Positions 1-10,397 of a DNA stretch of 64,000 bases are shown here, piece after piece (position 1 is the first letter of the stretch; the number at the start of each line of letters is the position of its first letter). A program made the position numbers and the translations under genes. The notes below the pieces were generated by a model. It worked only from the letters and a program-made list of their open reading frames with translations, was not told the origin of the DNA and ran no database searches. Source of the DNA: Bifidobacterium erythrocebi (GTDB taxonomy: Bacteria > Actinomycetota > Actinomycetes > Actinomycetales > Bifidobacteriaceae); assembly GCF_012932675.1 (NCBI RefSeq), contig NZ_JAAIIF010000008.1, forward strand, positions 248,001 to 312,000, read 5' to 3'.

Positions 1-690
1 CCCTGGCTGGAAGGCATGGCCGATATGTTCGCGCGCATCGATGCGCAATGGGGGACGGACGTTCCCGTATATGTGGCGTCGCCGGAGCAATTGAAAAGAC
101 TGACCGGCTACCGCCTGCATCGTGGCGCGCTCAGCGCGATGCGCCGCTGGCCGCTGCCTTCCGTCGAGCAGGTGTGCGAGGGCGCGCATCGCATCGCGGT
201 GATGGAGAATATCGTCGACCCGACCAATGTGGGCGCGCTGATGCGCTCCGCCGCGGCTTTGGACGTCGACGCCGTGCTCGTCACCCCCTCCTGCGGCGAT
301 CCGCTGTACAGACGTGCGGCCCGCGTGTCGATGGGAACCGTGTTTCAGGTGCCGTGGACCCGCATCGACGGTGAGGGGAAGCATTACTGGCCGTTCAAAG
401 GCCTTGAGGAGCTGCACTCGCTTGGATTCACCACGGTGGCCATGGCCCTTGAGGACGATTCGATCAGCCTTGACGAGTTGACGCGCCGTCTGAACAGCGA
501 TGCGGCCGATTCGCAGCATATCGACAAGCTCGCGCTCATCTTCGGCACGGAAGGCGACGGACTGAGCCGTCACACCATCGCCCGCGCCGATCTGACGGTG
601 AAGATCCCGATGTCGCATGATGTGGACAGCCTGAATGTGGCCGCGTCGAGCGCCGTCGCTTTTTACGCAACTCGCCGTCTTAATGACTAA
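1..690 (+). CDS. TrmH/SpoU-family RNA 2'-O-methyltransferase, 5'-truncated by window edge
   Basis: The reading frame is open from the first base, so the true start lies upstream; 229 residues are visible. The SpoU knot signatures are all present: motif 1 around DPTNVGALMRSAAALDVDAV, motif 2 IFGTEGDGL and motif 3 IPMSHDVDSLNVAASSAVAF near the C-terminus. This family uses S-adenosylmethionine to methylate a ribose 2'-OH in tRNA or rRNA, and acts as a cytoplasmic dimer with a trefoil-knot fold. The specific RNA target cannot be told from sequence. The missing N-terminus would be the substrate-binding extension. An intrinsic terminator follows directly, so this is the last gene of its transcript. 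Confidence 0.88.
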   Translation, partial: PWLEGMADMFARIDAQWGTDVPVYVASPEQLKRLTGYRLHRGALSAMRRWPLPSVEQVCEGAHRIAVMENIVDPTNVGALMRSAAALDVDAVLVTPSCGDPLYRRAARVSMGTVFQVPWTRIDGEGKHYWPFKGLEELHSLGFTTVAMALEDDSISLDELTRRLNSDAADSQHIDKLALIFGTEGDGLSRHTIARADLTVKIPMSHDVDSLNVAASSAVAFYATRRLND

Positions 691-719
691 TTAATGAATT
701 TCCGCCAAATATGCCTGAC

Positions 720-753
720 ATGCAAGCCAGGTTGCTTGCATATTGTTTTTTTT
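720..753 (+). terminator. Rho-independent terminator after the RNA methyltransferase
   Basis: ATGCAAGC (720-727) pairs with GCTTGCAT (734-741) around a 6-nt loop, and eight T residues follow at 746-753. This is one of the few terminators in the window with a classical T-tract. Confidence 0.75.
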
Positions 754-857
754 GTGCAATTATGGACGGTAGAGGTCAGCGAGGAAGCTGACTGCTAACG
801 ACGTTGCCTGCTCGACGTCACCAATCGTCATGATTGATATGAGAGGAGCCACGCACC

Positions 858-2105
858 ATGGCAAAGAACAAGCAGAAGATTCTATCCATCGTTTTGGCAG
901 GTGGTGAGGGTACCCGTCTGATGCCGTTGACCCGCGATCGCGCCAAGCCTGCGGTGCCGTTCGGCGGCGTATACCGTCTTATCGACTTCCCCCTGTCGAA
1001 TCTGGTGAATTCCGATTACCGCCACATCGTGGTCCTCACCCAGTACAAGTCGCATTCGCTGGATCGTCATATCTCCCAGATGTGGCGGTTCTCCTCGCTG
1101 CTCGGCAACTACGTCTCCCCTGTGCCGGCACAGCAGCGGCTCGGCAAGCACTGGTATCTGGGCTCTGCCGACGCCATCTACCAGACCATCAACATCATCG
1201 AGGACGTGCAGCCGGACATCGTGGTGATCGTCGGTGCCGACCATGTCTATCGCATGGACTTCGGGCAGATGGTCGAACAGCACATCGAATCGGGTGCAGA
1301 GTTCACCGTGGCAGGCATCCGTCAGCCGATCGAGCAGTCGAACCAGTTCGGCGTCATCGACGTCGACCCGGAGCATCCGAACCAGATCAAGTCCTTCCTG
1401 GAGAAGCCCGACACCTGCGCCGGTCTGCCGGATGACCCGAACACGTTCCTGGCATCCATGGGCAACTATGTGGCCAATACCGACGCGCTGTTCGACGCGC
1501 TGGCCAAGGATGCGAAGAGCGCCGACACCAAGCACGACATGGGCGGCGACATCGCCCCGTACTTCGCCTCCCGCGGCGAGGCCGGCGTCTACGACTTCAA
1601 CTCGAACGTGATTCCGGGCGCGACGGATACCGACCACGCCTATTGGCGTGACGTGGGCACGCTGAAGCAGTTCTACGATGCGCACATGGATCTGATCGCC
1701 TATGTGCCCGAGTTCAACCTGTACAACCAGGCATGGCCGATCTACACGAACTCCGGCACGCTGCCACCCGCGAAGTTCGTCCATGCCGGCCGCGACCGCC
1801 TCGGCCACGCCACGGATTCCATCGTCTCCCCCGGCGTCATCGTCTCCGGCGGCGAAGTGCACCATTCCGTGCTGTCCCCGAACGTGCACATCCACTCCTG
1901 GTCGCAGGTGGTCGATTCCATCCTGTTCGACGGCGTCGTGATCAATCGCCGTGCGCGCGTCTACAAGGCAATTCTCGACAAGAACGTCGTGCTGACCGAG
2001 AACTCCACCGTCGGCATCGACACGGAGCATGATCTGGCCCGCGGCTTCACCGTCACGCCCGAGGGCATCACCGTGGTGCCGAAGGGCACCGTGGTGGACG
2101 ACTAA
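858..2105 (+). CDS. glgC: Glucose-1-phosphate adenylyltransferase (ADP-glucose pyrophosphorylase)
   Basis: GlgC makes ADP-glucose from ATP and glucose-1-phosphate, the committed step of bacterial glycogen synthesis. The 415-residue length fits the family. The N-terminal nucleotidyltransferase domain has the [20 protein letters not shown] pyrophosphorylase signature at about residues 13-32, the glucose-1-P region FLEKP and the HDMGGDI segment. The last third is the left-handed beta-helix allosteric domain. An AGAGGAG ribosome binding site lies about 9 nt before the ATG. It stands alone between two terminator-like hairpins; no glgA or glgB is adjacent. Allosteric control by glycolytic intermediates is known for the family, not shown here. 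Confidence 0.97.
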   Translation: MAKNKQKILSIVLAGGEGTRLMPLTRDRAKPAVPFGGVYRLIDFPLSNLVNSDYRHIVVLTQYKSHSLDRHISQMWRFSSLLGNYVSPVPAQQRLGKHWYLGSADAIYQTINIIEDVQPDIVVIVGADHVYRMDFGQMVEQHIESGAEFTVAGIRQPIEQSNQFGVIDVDPEHPNQIKSFLEKPDTCAGLPDDPNTFLASMGNYVANTDALFDALAKDAKSADTKHDMGGDIAPYFASRGEAGVYDFNSNVIPGATDTDHAYWRDVGTLKQFYDAHMDLIAYVPEFNLYNQAWPIYTNSGTLPPAKFVHAGRDRLGHATDSIVSPGVIVSGGEVHHSVLSPNVHIHSWSQVVDSILFDGVVINRRARVYKAILDKNVVLTENSTVGIDTEHDLARGFTVTPEGITVVPKGTVVDD

Positions 2106-2121
2106 GCGTCAGTTCTCCCCT

Positions 2122-2174
2122 TACGTTTGAGGCCCCTGTATCCCGATTATTCGGATACAGGGGCCTCAAACGTA
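2122..2174. terminator. Long perfect inverted repeat between convergent glgC and sufT
   Basis: A perfect 22-bp stem (arms 2122-2143 and 2153-2174, beginning TACGTTTGAGG) closes a 9-nt loop. It lies 16 bp beyond the glgC stop and about 120 bp beyond the sufT stop on the other strand. No T-tract follows on either side. A bidirectional terminator or mRNA-stabilising hairpin is the simplest reading. Confidence 0.6.
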
Positions 2175-2294
2175 TATGCGCCGCATGGGTATGCCCGCCG
2201 GATGGAAAACAGCCACATACAAAAACCGTCCTGCATCGGCGGGAATCGCGCTGCAGGACGGAATACGATATGGAAAGACCGTGCGGAAGACAGC

Positions 2295-2879
2295 TCAGTA
2301 TTTGGGAAGATTGTCGAAGTTGAATCCGAGCGCCGCCAACTGGTCGCGCCCTTCGGGGGTGATCTTGTCCATCGTCCAGCGCGGCTGCCATGTCCAATCG
2401 ATACGGAACTCCTCGACCAGTCCGGCCAATGTCGAAGCGCATTCGTCCTCGATCAGATCGGTTAATGGGCATGCCGGCGTGGTCAGCGTCATGGTGATAA
2501 TGGCACGACCCAGCTCATCGATTTCAATACCGTATACCAGACCAAGATCGATGACGTCGATGCCCAGTTCCGGATCGATGACCTGATGCAGCGCCTCACG
2601 AACATCCGCAGCGGTCGCGCGACCGATGTCGTCCACAAACTTCAGGGGGATGGCGTTCCCATCGTCATCCTGGCAGCAGCCATCAGCCTGCTGCCCTCCA
2701 CAGCCGCAGCCGCTATGCGCCTGCGACGACTGACCCGAAGCCGCTCCATCATTGCCGATGGTTTTAGCCAAAGCGGGATTCATCATCATACGACGTGCAG
2801 CATCCTCATCCTTGACCACGCCCTTTACGGCGTCGAAAATGGAAGCCTGAGGCTCGGGTACCAAAGTATCGCTCATCAT
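2295..2879 (-). CDS. sufT: SufT-like metal-sulfur cluster biosynthetic factor (DUF59/MIP18 family)
   Basis: The C-terminal two thirds form a DUF59 (MIP18/PaaD-like) domain with the landmark segments VREALHQVIDPELGIDVIDL, GLVYGIE and TLTTPACPLTD; the Cys in PACP is the conserved family cysteine. Such proteins assist maturation or delivery of Fe-S clusters. The N-terminal ~95 residues are an extension with a Cys/Gly-rich stretch (CGCGGQQADGCCQ) that could bind metal; that is inference. It is the last gene of the SUF operon, 57 nt after sufU. Two tandem ATGs follow a GGAG motif, so the protein starts at either of the first two Met. Confidence 0.85.
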   Translation of the reverse strand: MMSDTLVPEPQASIFDAVKGVVKDEDAARRMMMNPALAKTIGNDGAASGQSSQAHSGCGCGGQQADGCCQDDDGNAIPLKFVDDIGRATAADVREALHQVIDPELGIDVIDLGLVYGIEIDELGRAIITMTLTTPACPLTDLIEDECASTLAGLVEEFRIDWTWQPRWTMDKITPEGRDQLAALGFNFDNLPKY

Positions 2880-2936
2880 CTACTCCATAATCGTTGCTAT
2901 AACTGTTGAACACTCTACGCTGCGACACGCAGCTTG

Positions 2937-3494
2937 TCACGACTTGTTCGCGGCAAGCGCCCTGGCAACGGCATCCTTAAGACCTTCCCATCCAAGCAGC
3001 GCGCATTTGATGCGCATCGGATATTTCGAAGCGCCCTGGAACACAATGGCGTCCTCCAGGCGTTCCTCGTCATCCTCATTGTCCAGTCCCTTGCCGCGGG
3101 ATTCCATAAGACGATGGAACAGCTGCTCGAGTTCCATGGCATCATCGACGGTCTTGCCTTCGACCAGATCGACCATAATCGACAGACTCGCCTGCGAGAT
3201 GGAACAGCCATGACCATCCCACACCAGCCGTTCGATGGCATGAGGCTCGCTATCGGAGATCTCGACATGAATGGTCGCCTCGTCACCGCACGTGGGATTG
3301 AACTGGTGCGATTCGCCCGGCGTGCAGTATTCATGTGAGGCGCGGACCACTGTTTCACCGGACTTGGCCCCGGAATCCTCCTGTGCCAGGTCGGCGGCGA
3401 AATGCTCCTTGCCGTGCGGATGCTTCGACGCTTCGAGGATCACCTCCTGGTACATCTGCTCGAAGTCGTCGCCGCTCATACCGAAATCATTCAT
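2937..3494 (-). CDS. sufU: SufU-type Fe-S cluster assembly sulfurtransferase
   Basis: SufU proteins of Gram-positive bacteria are zinc-containing partners that take persulfide sulfur from SufS. The family motifs are present: NPTCGD, then WDGHGCSISQAS and a third Cys near the C-terminus in RIKCALLGWEGL. The insert between the second and third Cys marks SufU rather than IscU. The protein is 185 residues, slightly longer than the usual 145-150 because of an N-terminal stretch and a Gly/Ser/Thr region before CTPGESH. A GAAGGAA ribosome site precedes the start, 33 nt after sufS. Confidence 0.93.
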   Translation of the reverse strand: MNDFGMSGDDFEQMYQEVILEASKHPHGKEHFAADLAQEDSGAKSGETVVRASHEYCTPGESHQFNPTCGDEATIHVEISDSEPHAIERLVWDGHGCSISQASLSIMVDLVEGKTVDDAMELEQLFHRLMESRGKGLDNEDDEERLEDAIVFQGASKYPMRIKCALLGWEGLKDAVARALAANKS

Positions 3495-3527
3495 GCTGTT
3501 CCTTCCCTCGCAAGCCCCGAATATACG

Positions 3528-4799
3528 TCACGCGCCGAAGAACGGACGCACCTTGCCCAACGCCTCAAGCAGAGCGTGGACATCCTCGACATTGTTGTAC
3601 ACGCCGCAGGATGCACGGTTCGAGGCATACAGGCCGAAGTGGCGGTGCACCGGCTGCGCGCAGTGGTGGCCGACGCGGATGGCGATGCCCTGCGCGTCGA
3701 TGAACTGGCCGACGTCATGCGGGTGGACGCCCTCGATGTCGAAGGCGACGGTGCCGATACGGTCGACGTTCTCGCGCGGTCCTAGGATACGCACGCCATC
3801 GATATCGCCCATCTTCAGCAATTCGCCGGCAAGCGTGCGCTCGTGCGCCTCAAGCTGGTCCATGCCGATGTTCATCATCCATTCCGCGGCCACGCCTGCG
3901 GCGACGACTTGGGCGACGGGCTGGGTTCCGGCCTCGAAACGTGCAGGGGGAAGCATGTACTGCGCAGGCTGATCCATCCAGGCCAGCTCCACCATCGATC
4001 CGCCGAAGCTTGCGGGCGGAAGCGCCTCAAGCATCTCGCGCTTGCCGTACAGGAAGCCGACGCCGGTCGGACCGTACATCTTATGCGCGCTCCATGCGGC
4101 GAAGTCGACGTCCAGCGCATGGAAGTCGATCTTCAGATGCGGCACGGACTGGCAGGCATCGAGCACGAAGATGCCGCCCACCTCATGCGTGCGCTTGATG
4201 ATGGGCGCGATGTCGGTGATGGCACCGGTCACGTTGCCCACATGCGTCACGGCGACGACCTTCGTGCGTTCGGTGATGACCTCGTCGAGATTGTCGGTGC
4301 GTACGCGACCGTCCTCGGTCAGATTCAGCCACTTGAACGTCGCGCCGGTTCGTGCGGCAAGCTCCTGGAACGGCAGCAGCACGGAATGATGTTCGGCCTT
4401 CGAGACCACGATCTCGTCGCCGGCTTTAAGCGCGAATCGTTTCGCCGCCGCTCCCCCGCGTCCGAGAGAGGCATTGCCGAATGCCGTGGCAAGCAGATTC
4501 AGGCCGGCCGTGGCACCGGCGGTCACGACGATCTCCTCCTGGCCTTCCTCGGCATTGGCGCCGACGAGCCTGGTGACCTTCGCGCGCGCGTCCTCGAACG
4601 CCATGGTGCTGCGGGCGGCCAGCTCATGGGCCCCGCGATGCACGCCGGCGTTGATGGTCCTGTAGAATTCGCTTTCCGCGTCGATCACGCACTGCGGCTT
4701 CTGCGAGGTCGCAGCCGAATCCAGATACACCAGCGGATGACCGTGGACCTGCTGATCCAGAATCGGGAATTCCTTTCGAATAGCGGCAAAATCAACCAT
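3528..4799 (-). CDS. sufS: Cysteine desulfurase SufS (class II)
   Basis: SufS is a PLP enzyme that removes sulfur from cysteine as an enzyme-bound persulfide for cluster assembly. The PLP lysine is in SAHKMYGPTGVGFLYG (about residue 240) and the catalytic Cys in GHHCAQP (about residue 380), on a short loop as in class II enzymes. An in-frame ATG lies 51 nt upstream, but the start used here has AAGGGGG just before it and gives the usual N-terminus MVDFAAIRKEFPIL and 423 residues. It is the fourth gene of the operon, 84 nt after sufC. Confidence 0.96.
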   Translation of the reverse strand: MVDFAAIRKEFPILDQQVHGHPLVYLDSAATSQKPQCVIDAESEFYRTINAGVHRGAHELAARSTMAFEDARAKVTRLVGANAEEGQEEIVVTAGATAGLNLLATAFGNASLGRGGAAAKRFALKAGDEIVVSKAEHHSVLLPFQELAARTGATFKWLNLTEDGRVRTDNLDEVITERTKVVAVTHVGNVTGAITDIAPIIKRTHEVGGIFVLDACQSVPHLKIDFHALDVDFAAWSAHKMYGPTGVGFLYGKREMLEALPPASFGGSMVELAWMDQPAQYMLPPARFEAGTQPVAQVVAAGVAAEWMMNIGMDQLEAHERTLAGELLKMGDIDGVRILGPRENVDRIGTVAFDIEGVHPHDVGQFIDAQGIAIRVGHHCAQPVHRHFGLYASNRASCGVYNNVEDVHALLEALGKVRPFFGA

Positions 4800-4883
4800 G
4801 TAAACCCCCTTATACGGCATGTACACCGATATACGACGGCGGCGAAGCACCGTTTGCCGGCCTTCGCCGCCTGTTTTCCGTTT

Positions 4884-5663
4884 TCAGGCCAATGCGCTTT
4901 CGGAATCGGCACCTTCCGGCAGGTACTGATCGTAGCCGTTCTCCTCCAGCTCGTCGGCAAGCTCTGGGCCACCGGTCTTCACGAAGTGGCCGTCGGCGAA
5001 CACATGGACGATATCCGGCTTGATGTACTTGAGGATGCGGGTATAGTGCGTGACCATGAGGATGCCGAACTTGTTGGCTTCCTTGGCACGGTTCACGCCC
5101 TCGGAGACGATGCGCAGCGCGTCGACGTCAAGGCCGGAGTCGGTTTCGTCGAGAATGGCGAACTTCGGCTTGAGCAGCTCCAGCTGAAGCACTTCGGCGC
5201 GCTTCTTCTCGCCGCCGGAGAAGCCCTCGTTCACGGAACGGGTGGCGAACTTCGGGTCCATCTTGAGTCGCTTCATGGCTTCGGAAAGCTCCCTGGCCCA
5301 TGTGCGGATGGACGGCGCCTTGCCGTCGATCTCGGTCTTGGCGGTGCGCAGGAAGTTCGTCATGGAGACGCCCGGCACCTCCACCGGGTACTGCATGGCG
5401 AGGAAGAGACCGGCCTTGGCACGTTCGTCCGGGGTCATCTTCAGGATATCCTGGCCGTCGAGCAGCACTTCGCCGCCGTCGACCACGTACTTGGGGTGGC
5501 CTGCCAGCGTGTAGGCCAGCGTGGACTTGCCGGAGCCGTTGGGCCCCATGATGGCATGGGTCTCGTCGGAGTTGACGGTGAGGTTCACGCCCTTGAGGAT
5601 CGGCTTGATGCCTTCCTTGGTTTCGACGTGCGCGTACAGATCCTTGATTTCAAGCGTTGACAT
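4884..5663 (-). CDS. sufC: Fe-S cluster assembly ATPase SufC
   Basis: This is the ABC-type ATPase of the SufBC2D scaffold, where hydrolysis remodels SufB-SufD for cluster building. Visible motifs are Walker A GPNGSGKSTLAYTLAG (about 39-54), the signature FSGGEKKRAEVLQLELL and Walker B with DETDSGLDVDALRIV, which is typical SufC. The length of 259 residues is normal. The start has AGGATAGGAACC before ATG. It is soluble; no membrane segment is present. Confidence 0.97.
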   Translation of the reverse strand: MSTLEIKDLYAHVETKEGIKPILKGVNLTVNSDETHAIMGPNGSGKSTLAYTLAGHPKYVVDGGEVLLDGQDILKMTPDERAKAGLFLAMQYPVEVPGVSMTNFLRTAKTEIDGKAPSIRTWARELSEAMKRLKMDPKFATRSVNEGFSGGEKKRAEVLQLELLKPKFAILDETDSGLDVDALRIVSEGVNRAKEANKFGILMVTHYTRILKYIKPDIVHVFADGHFVKTGGPELADELEENGYDQYLPEGADSESALA

Positions 5664-5690
5664 GGTTCCTATCCTTTATGTCCTTTACGT

Positions 5691-6914
5691 TCACTGTTCT
5701 TCGAGCACCTGCGCCATGGCATCGCTTTCGCCGCGTGCCAGTCGCTTGTCGATGACGTCCATGAGATGCTCGCAGATTGCGGGAATGCCGATTTCCTCGA
5801 CGAGTTCGTTGAAGAAGCCGCGCACGACAAGCTTGCGTGCCTCGGTTTCGCTGACGCCGCGCGATTCGAGGTAGAACAGTTCCTCGTCGTTGAAACGGCC
5901 GACGGAGGACGCGTGGCCCGCGCCGATGATGTTGCCGTTCTCGATTTCGAGGTTCGGCTCGGAGTCGGCGATGGCGCCCGGGGTGAGCACCAGGTTGCGA
6001 TTGAGCTCGTAGGAGTCGGTGCCGGGGGCGGTCGGCTCGATCAGCGCGTTGCCAACCCATGTGGAGTGCGCTCCCTTGCCGTCGAGCGCACCCTTGTAGA
6101 CCACACGGCTCTTGCAGTCGGGCTGGTTGTGCACCACCATCGTGCGATGCTCGATGTGCTCGCCGGGATCGACGAAGTAGATGCCGAGCATGTTGAGATC
6201 GCCCTGCTCGCCGCCGAAGTCCTGATCCATGCGGATGCGCACGACATCGCCGCCGAGCGTCACCACACAGTGGCGGAGCGAAGCGCCCTCGCCGACATGG
6301 ATGCGATGGTTGCCCACATGCTTGGAGCCTGCGCCCCATTCCTGGACGAAGGTGGTGGACACCTGCGAATGCCTGCCGGTGGTGATTTCCACGCCTTCGG
6401 CGAGACGCGCGTCGCCGTCGTGCTCGACCACGACATCGGCATGCGCGTTGTCGGCGGCGGCGATGACCAGATGGAACGCATCGAGGTCCATGCCGGCACC
6501 ATGCACCTTGACCAGTACCGGCTGCTTGATCTCGCCGGACAGCTCGATGACGGTGGCCGTCGCGCCGGAGTTCCACTCCACCGCCGCGGCTCGGTCGGAC
6601 GGCTTGGACACCGTGCCGGACAGTCCCTCACCGAGCTTGGTCTGGGTCAGCTTGACGCCGCTGGGAAGGGGCGAGCCGTCGATCATGCCGACTTCGATCC
6701 TGGTTTCGCCGGACGGCGTGAACACCGTGAAGAACTCGTCGATACGCTCGATGGGAGTGTAGCGCCAGTCATCCTGCTTGCGGGCGGGCATGGGGAACGC
6801 GTCGACGTCGAAGGATCGCGGGTTGCGGTCCGCCGAGGACGGCATTGCCGCCGGGTTGGCATACGGATCGTTCGGATCCGCCGTAGGGATAGTGATTTCC
6901 TTGGCTTCGGTCAT
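5691..6914 (-). CDS. sufD: Fe-S cluster assembly scaffold protein SufD
   Basis: SufD pairs with SufB and SufC in the scaffold complex and is linked to iron acquisition in studied systems. The 407-residue protein has a low-similarity N-terminal half and the SufBD beta-helix core in its C-terminal half, ending with GHASSVGRFNDEELFYLESR followed by a helical tail. These are the features shared with SufB in this family. It starts five bases after sufB, so the two are probably translationally coupled, and it precedes sufC by about 27 nt. Confidence 0.95.
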   Translation of the reverse strand: MTEAKEITIPTADPNDPYANPAAMPSSADRNPRSFDVDAFPMPARKQDDWRYTPIERIDEFFTVFTPSGETRIEVGMIDGSPLPSGVKLTQTKLGEGLSGTVSKPSDRAAAVEWNSGATATVIELSGEIKQPVLVKVHGAGMDLDAFHLVIAAADNAHADVVVEHDGDARLAEGVEITTGRHSQVSTTFVQEWGAGSKHVGNHRIHVGEGASLRHCVVTLGGDVVRIRMDQDFGGEQGDLNMLGIYFVDPGEHIEHRTMVVHNQPDCKSRVVYKGALDGKGAHSTWVGNALIEPTAPGTDSYELNRNLVLTPGAIADSEPNLEIENGNIIGAGHASSVGRFNDEELFYLESRGVSETEARKLVVRGFFNELVEEIGIPAICEHLMDVIDKRLARGESDAMAQVLEEQ

Positions 6915-6919
6915 GGTGA

Positions 6920-8416
6920 TCAGCCCACCGATCCTTCCATCTGCAGTTCCACAAGTCTGTTCAGTTCAAGCGCGTATTCCATCGGCAGCTCACGGCTGAT
7001 GGGCTCGACGAAGCCACGCACGATCATGCCCATGGCCTCGTCCTCGGTCAGGCCTCGGCTCATCAAATAGAACAGCTGGTCCTCGGACACCTTGGAGACC
7101 GTGGCCTCGTGCGCCATGGACACGTCGTCCTCACGCACGTCGACATGCGGGTAGGTGTCGGAACGGCTGAACTCGTCCACCAGCAGCGCGTCGCACACGG
7201 TGGAGTTCGAGGAGCCCTCGGCGCCCTTGACGATCTTCACCAGGCCGCGATAGGCGGAACGTCCGCCGCCGCGGGAGATCGACTTGGCGACGATGGTGGA
7301 GCTGGTATGCGGGGCGAGATGGATCATCTTCGCGCCGGTGTCCTGGTATTGGCCCTTGCCGGCGAAGCCGAGCGACATGGTGCTGGCCTTGGCGTACGGC
7401 TCGGCCAAGATGCAGGCCGGGTATTTCATGGTCGCCTTGGAGCCGATGTTGCCGTCGACCCATTCCATGGTGCCGCCCTCACGCACATACGCACGCTGGG
7501 TGACCAGGTTGTACACGTTGTTCGACCAGTTCTGCACGGTGGTGTAGCGCACACGTGCATGGGGCTCCACGAAGATCTCGACCACACCGGAGTGCAGGGA
7601 GTCGGTGGAATAGATCGGGGCTGTGCAGCCTTCGACGTAATGCACGTAGGATCCCTCGTCGGCGATGATCAGCGTGCGTTCGAACTGACCCATGTTCGGG
7701 GTGTTGATGCGGAAATACGCCTGCAGCGGAATATCCACGTGCACGCCCTTCGGCACGTAGACGAAGGAGCCGCCGGACCATGCGGCGGTGTTCAGCGCGG
7801 AGAACTTGTTGTCGTCGCTGGGGATGCACTTGCCGAAGTACTTCTTCACGATCTCGGGATATTCGCGCACCGCGGTGTCGGTGTCCACGAAGATCACGCC
7901 CTGCTTCTTCAGGTCCTCCTGGATCGAGTTGTAGATCACCTCGGACTCGTACTGCGCGGCGACGCCGGAGACCAGACGCTTCTTCTCGGCCTCGGGGATG
8001 CCGAGCTTGTCGTAGGTGGAGCGGATCTCGTCCGGCAGCTCCTCCCACGTGGTGGCCTGCTTGTCGATCGGTTTGACATAGTACTTGAAGTCGTCGGCGT
8101 CGAAGTCCTTCAGATCCACGCCCCACTGCGGCATCGGCTTGGAGATGAAGTCCCTGTAGCCCTGCAGTCGCTTTTCGAGCATCCATTCCGGTTCGCCCTT
8201 GTCCGCGCTGATGGCGCGCACGACGTTCTCGTCGATGCCCTTCTTCGCGGCCTCGCCTGCGGCATCGGTGTCGTGCCATCCGTAGGTGTAGTCGCCGAAT
8301 TGGCTGATGATCTCGTCATCCTGCTTGATCTTATCCTCGTTGACGCGGGTGCGATCGGCCACGTATTGGCTCATCTCCACGTCAGCCGCGGCGTTTGGTG
8401 CTTGTGATTCGCTCAC
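6920..8416 (-). CDS. sufB: Fe-S cluster assembly scaffold protein SufB (GTG start)
   Basis: SufB is the main scaffold on which the nascent Fe-S cluster is built. The protein shows the family signatures [48 protein letters not shown] and [21 protein letters not shown] place the start at a GTG with GGAGG 7 nt upstream (protein begins [10 protein letters not shown]). An earlier GTG 21 nt upstream is in frame but has no comparable site. It opens the operon sufB-D-C-S-U-T; no sufR-type repressor gene is adjacent. Confidence 0.95.
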   Translation of the reverse strand: MSESQAPNAAADVEMSQYVADRTRVNEDKIKQDDEIISQFGDYTYGWHDTDAAGEAAKKGIDENVVRAISADKGEPEWMLEKRLQGYRDFISKPMPQWGVDLKDFDADDFKYYVKPIDKQATTWEELPDEIRSTYDKLGIPEAEKKRLVSGVAAQYESEVIYNSIQEDLKKQGVIFVDTDTAVREYPEIVKKYFGKCIPSDDNKFSALNTAAWSGGSFVYVPKGVHVDIPLQAYFRINTPNMGQFERTLIIADEGSYVHYVEGCTAPIYSTDSLHSGVVEIFVEPHARVRYTTVQNWSNNVYNLVTQRAYVREGGTMEWVDGNIGSKATMKYPACILAEPYAKASTMSLGFAGKGQYQDTGAKMIHLAPHTSSTIVAKSISRGGGRSAYRGLVKIVKGAEGSSNSTVCDALLVDEFSRSDTYPHVDVREDDVSMAHEATVSKVSEDQLFYLMSRGLTEDEAMGMIVRGFVEPISRELPMEYALELNRLVELQMEGSVG

Positions 8417-8481
8417 CTGTTTGCCTCCGTCATTCACACAATGTCCTACTAGAACCTAACAGAACTGGCGTGAAAACGCTA

Positions 8482-8510
8482 CAGCCCACACCAGATTATG
8501 GTGTGGGCTG
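8482..8510 (-). terminator. Probable terminator after pyrG
   Basis: CAGCCCACACC (8482-8492) and GGTGTGGGCTG (8500-8510) form a perfect 11-bp stem with a 7-nt loop. On the minus strand a short GTTTTC follows. It separates pyrG from the SUF operon. Confidence 0.6.
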
Positions 8511-8559
8511 CAACACATATCGTCTCAGTTACTCGGTTCGCCTAACGATCGGCGATCGT

Positions 8560-10221
<1,662 letters not shown>

Positions 10222-10330
10222 GGAACTCCAGCTTATCATTCACAGTTGACGCGGCGTGTTATGCGATTCCCCTTCAATGGCGTGCCGCATGAAACGCGAT
10301 GCATGACGCCGATGAAAGCGCCAGAATACA

Positions 10331-10362
10331 CGATGGCCGGCCCTGTGTAGGGCCGGCCATCG
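10331..10362 (-). terminator. GC-rich hairpin downstream of apuB
   Basis: CGATGGCCGGCCCT (10331-10344) and AGGGCCGGCCATCG (10349-10362) make a perfect 14-bp stem with a 4-nt loop. It lies 35 bp past the apuB stop and before the divergent-side leader of pyrG. No T-tract is present. Confidence 0.6.
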
Positions 10363-10397
10363 GCGCGTTTATCGGAGTTGCTTATGGATTAATGCGC

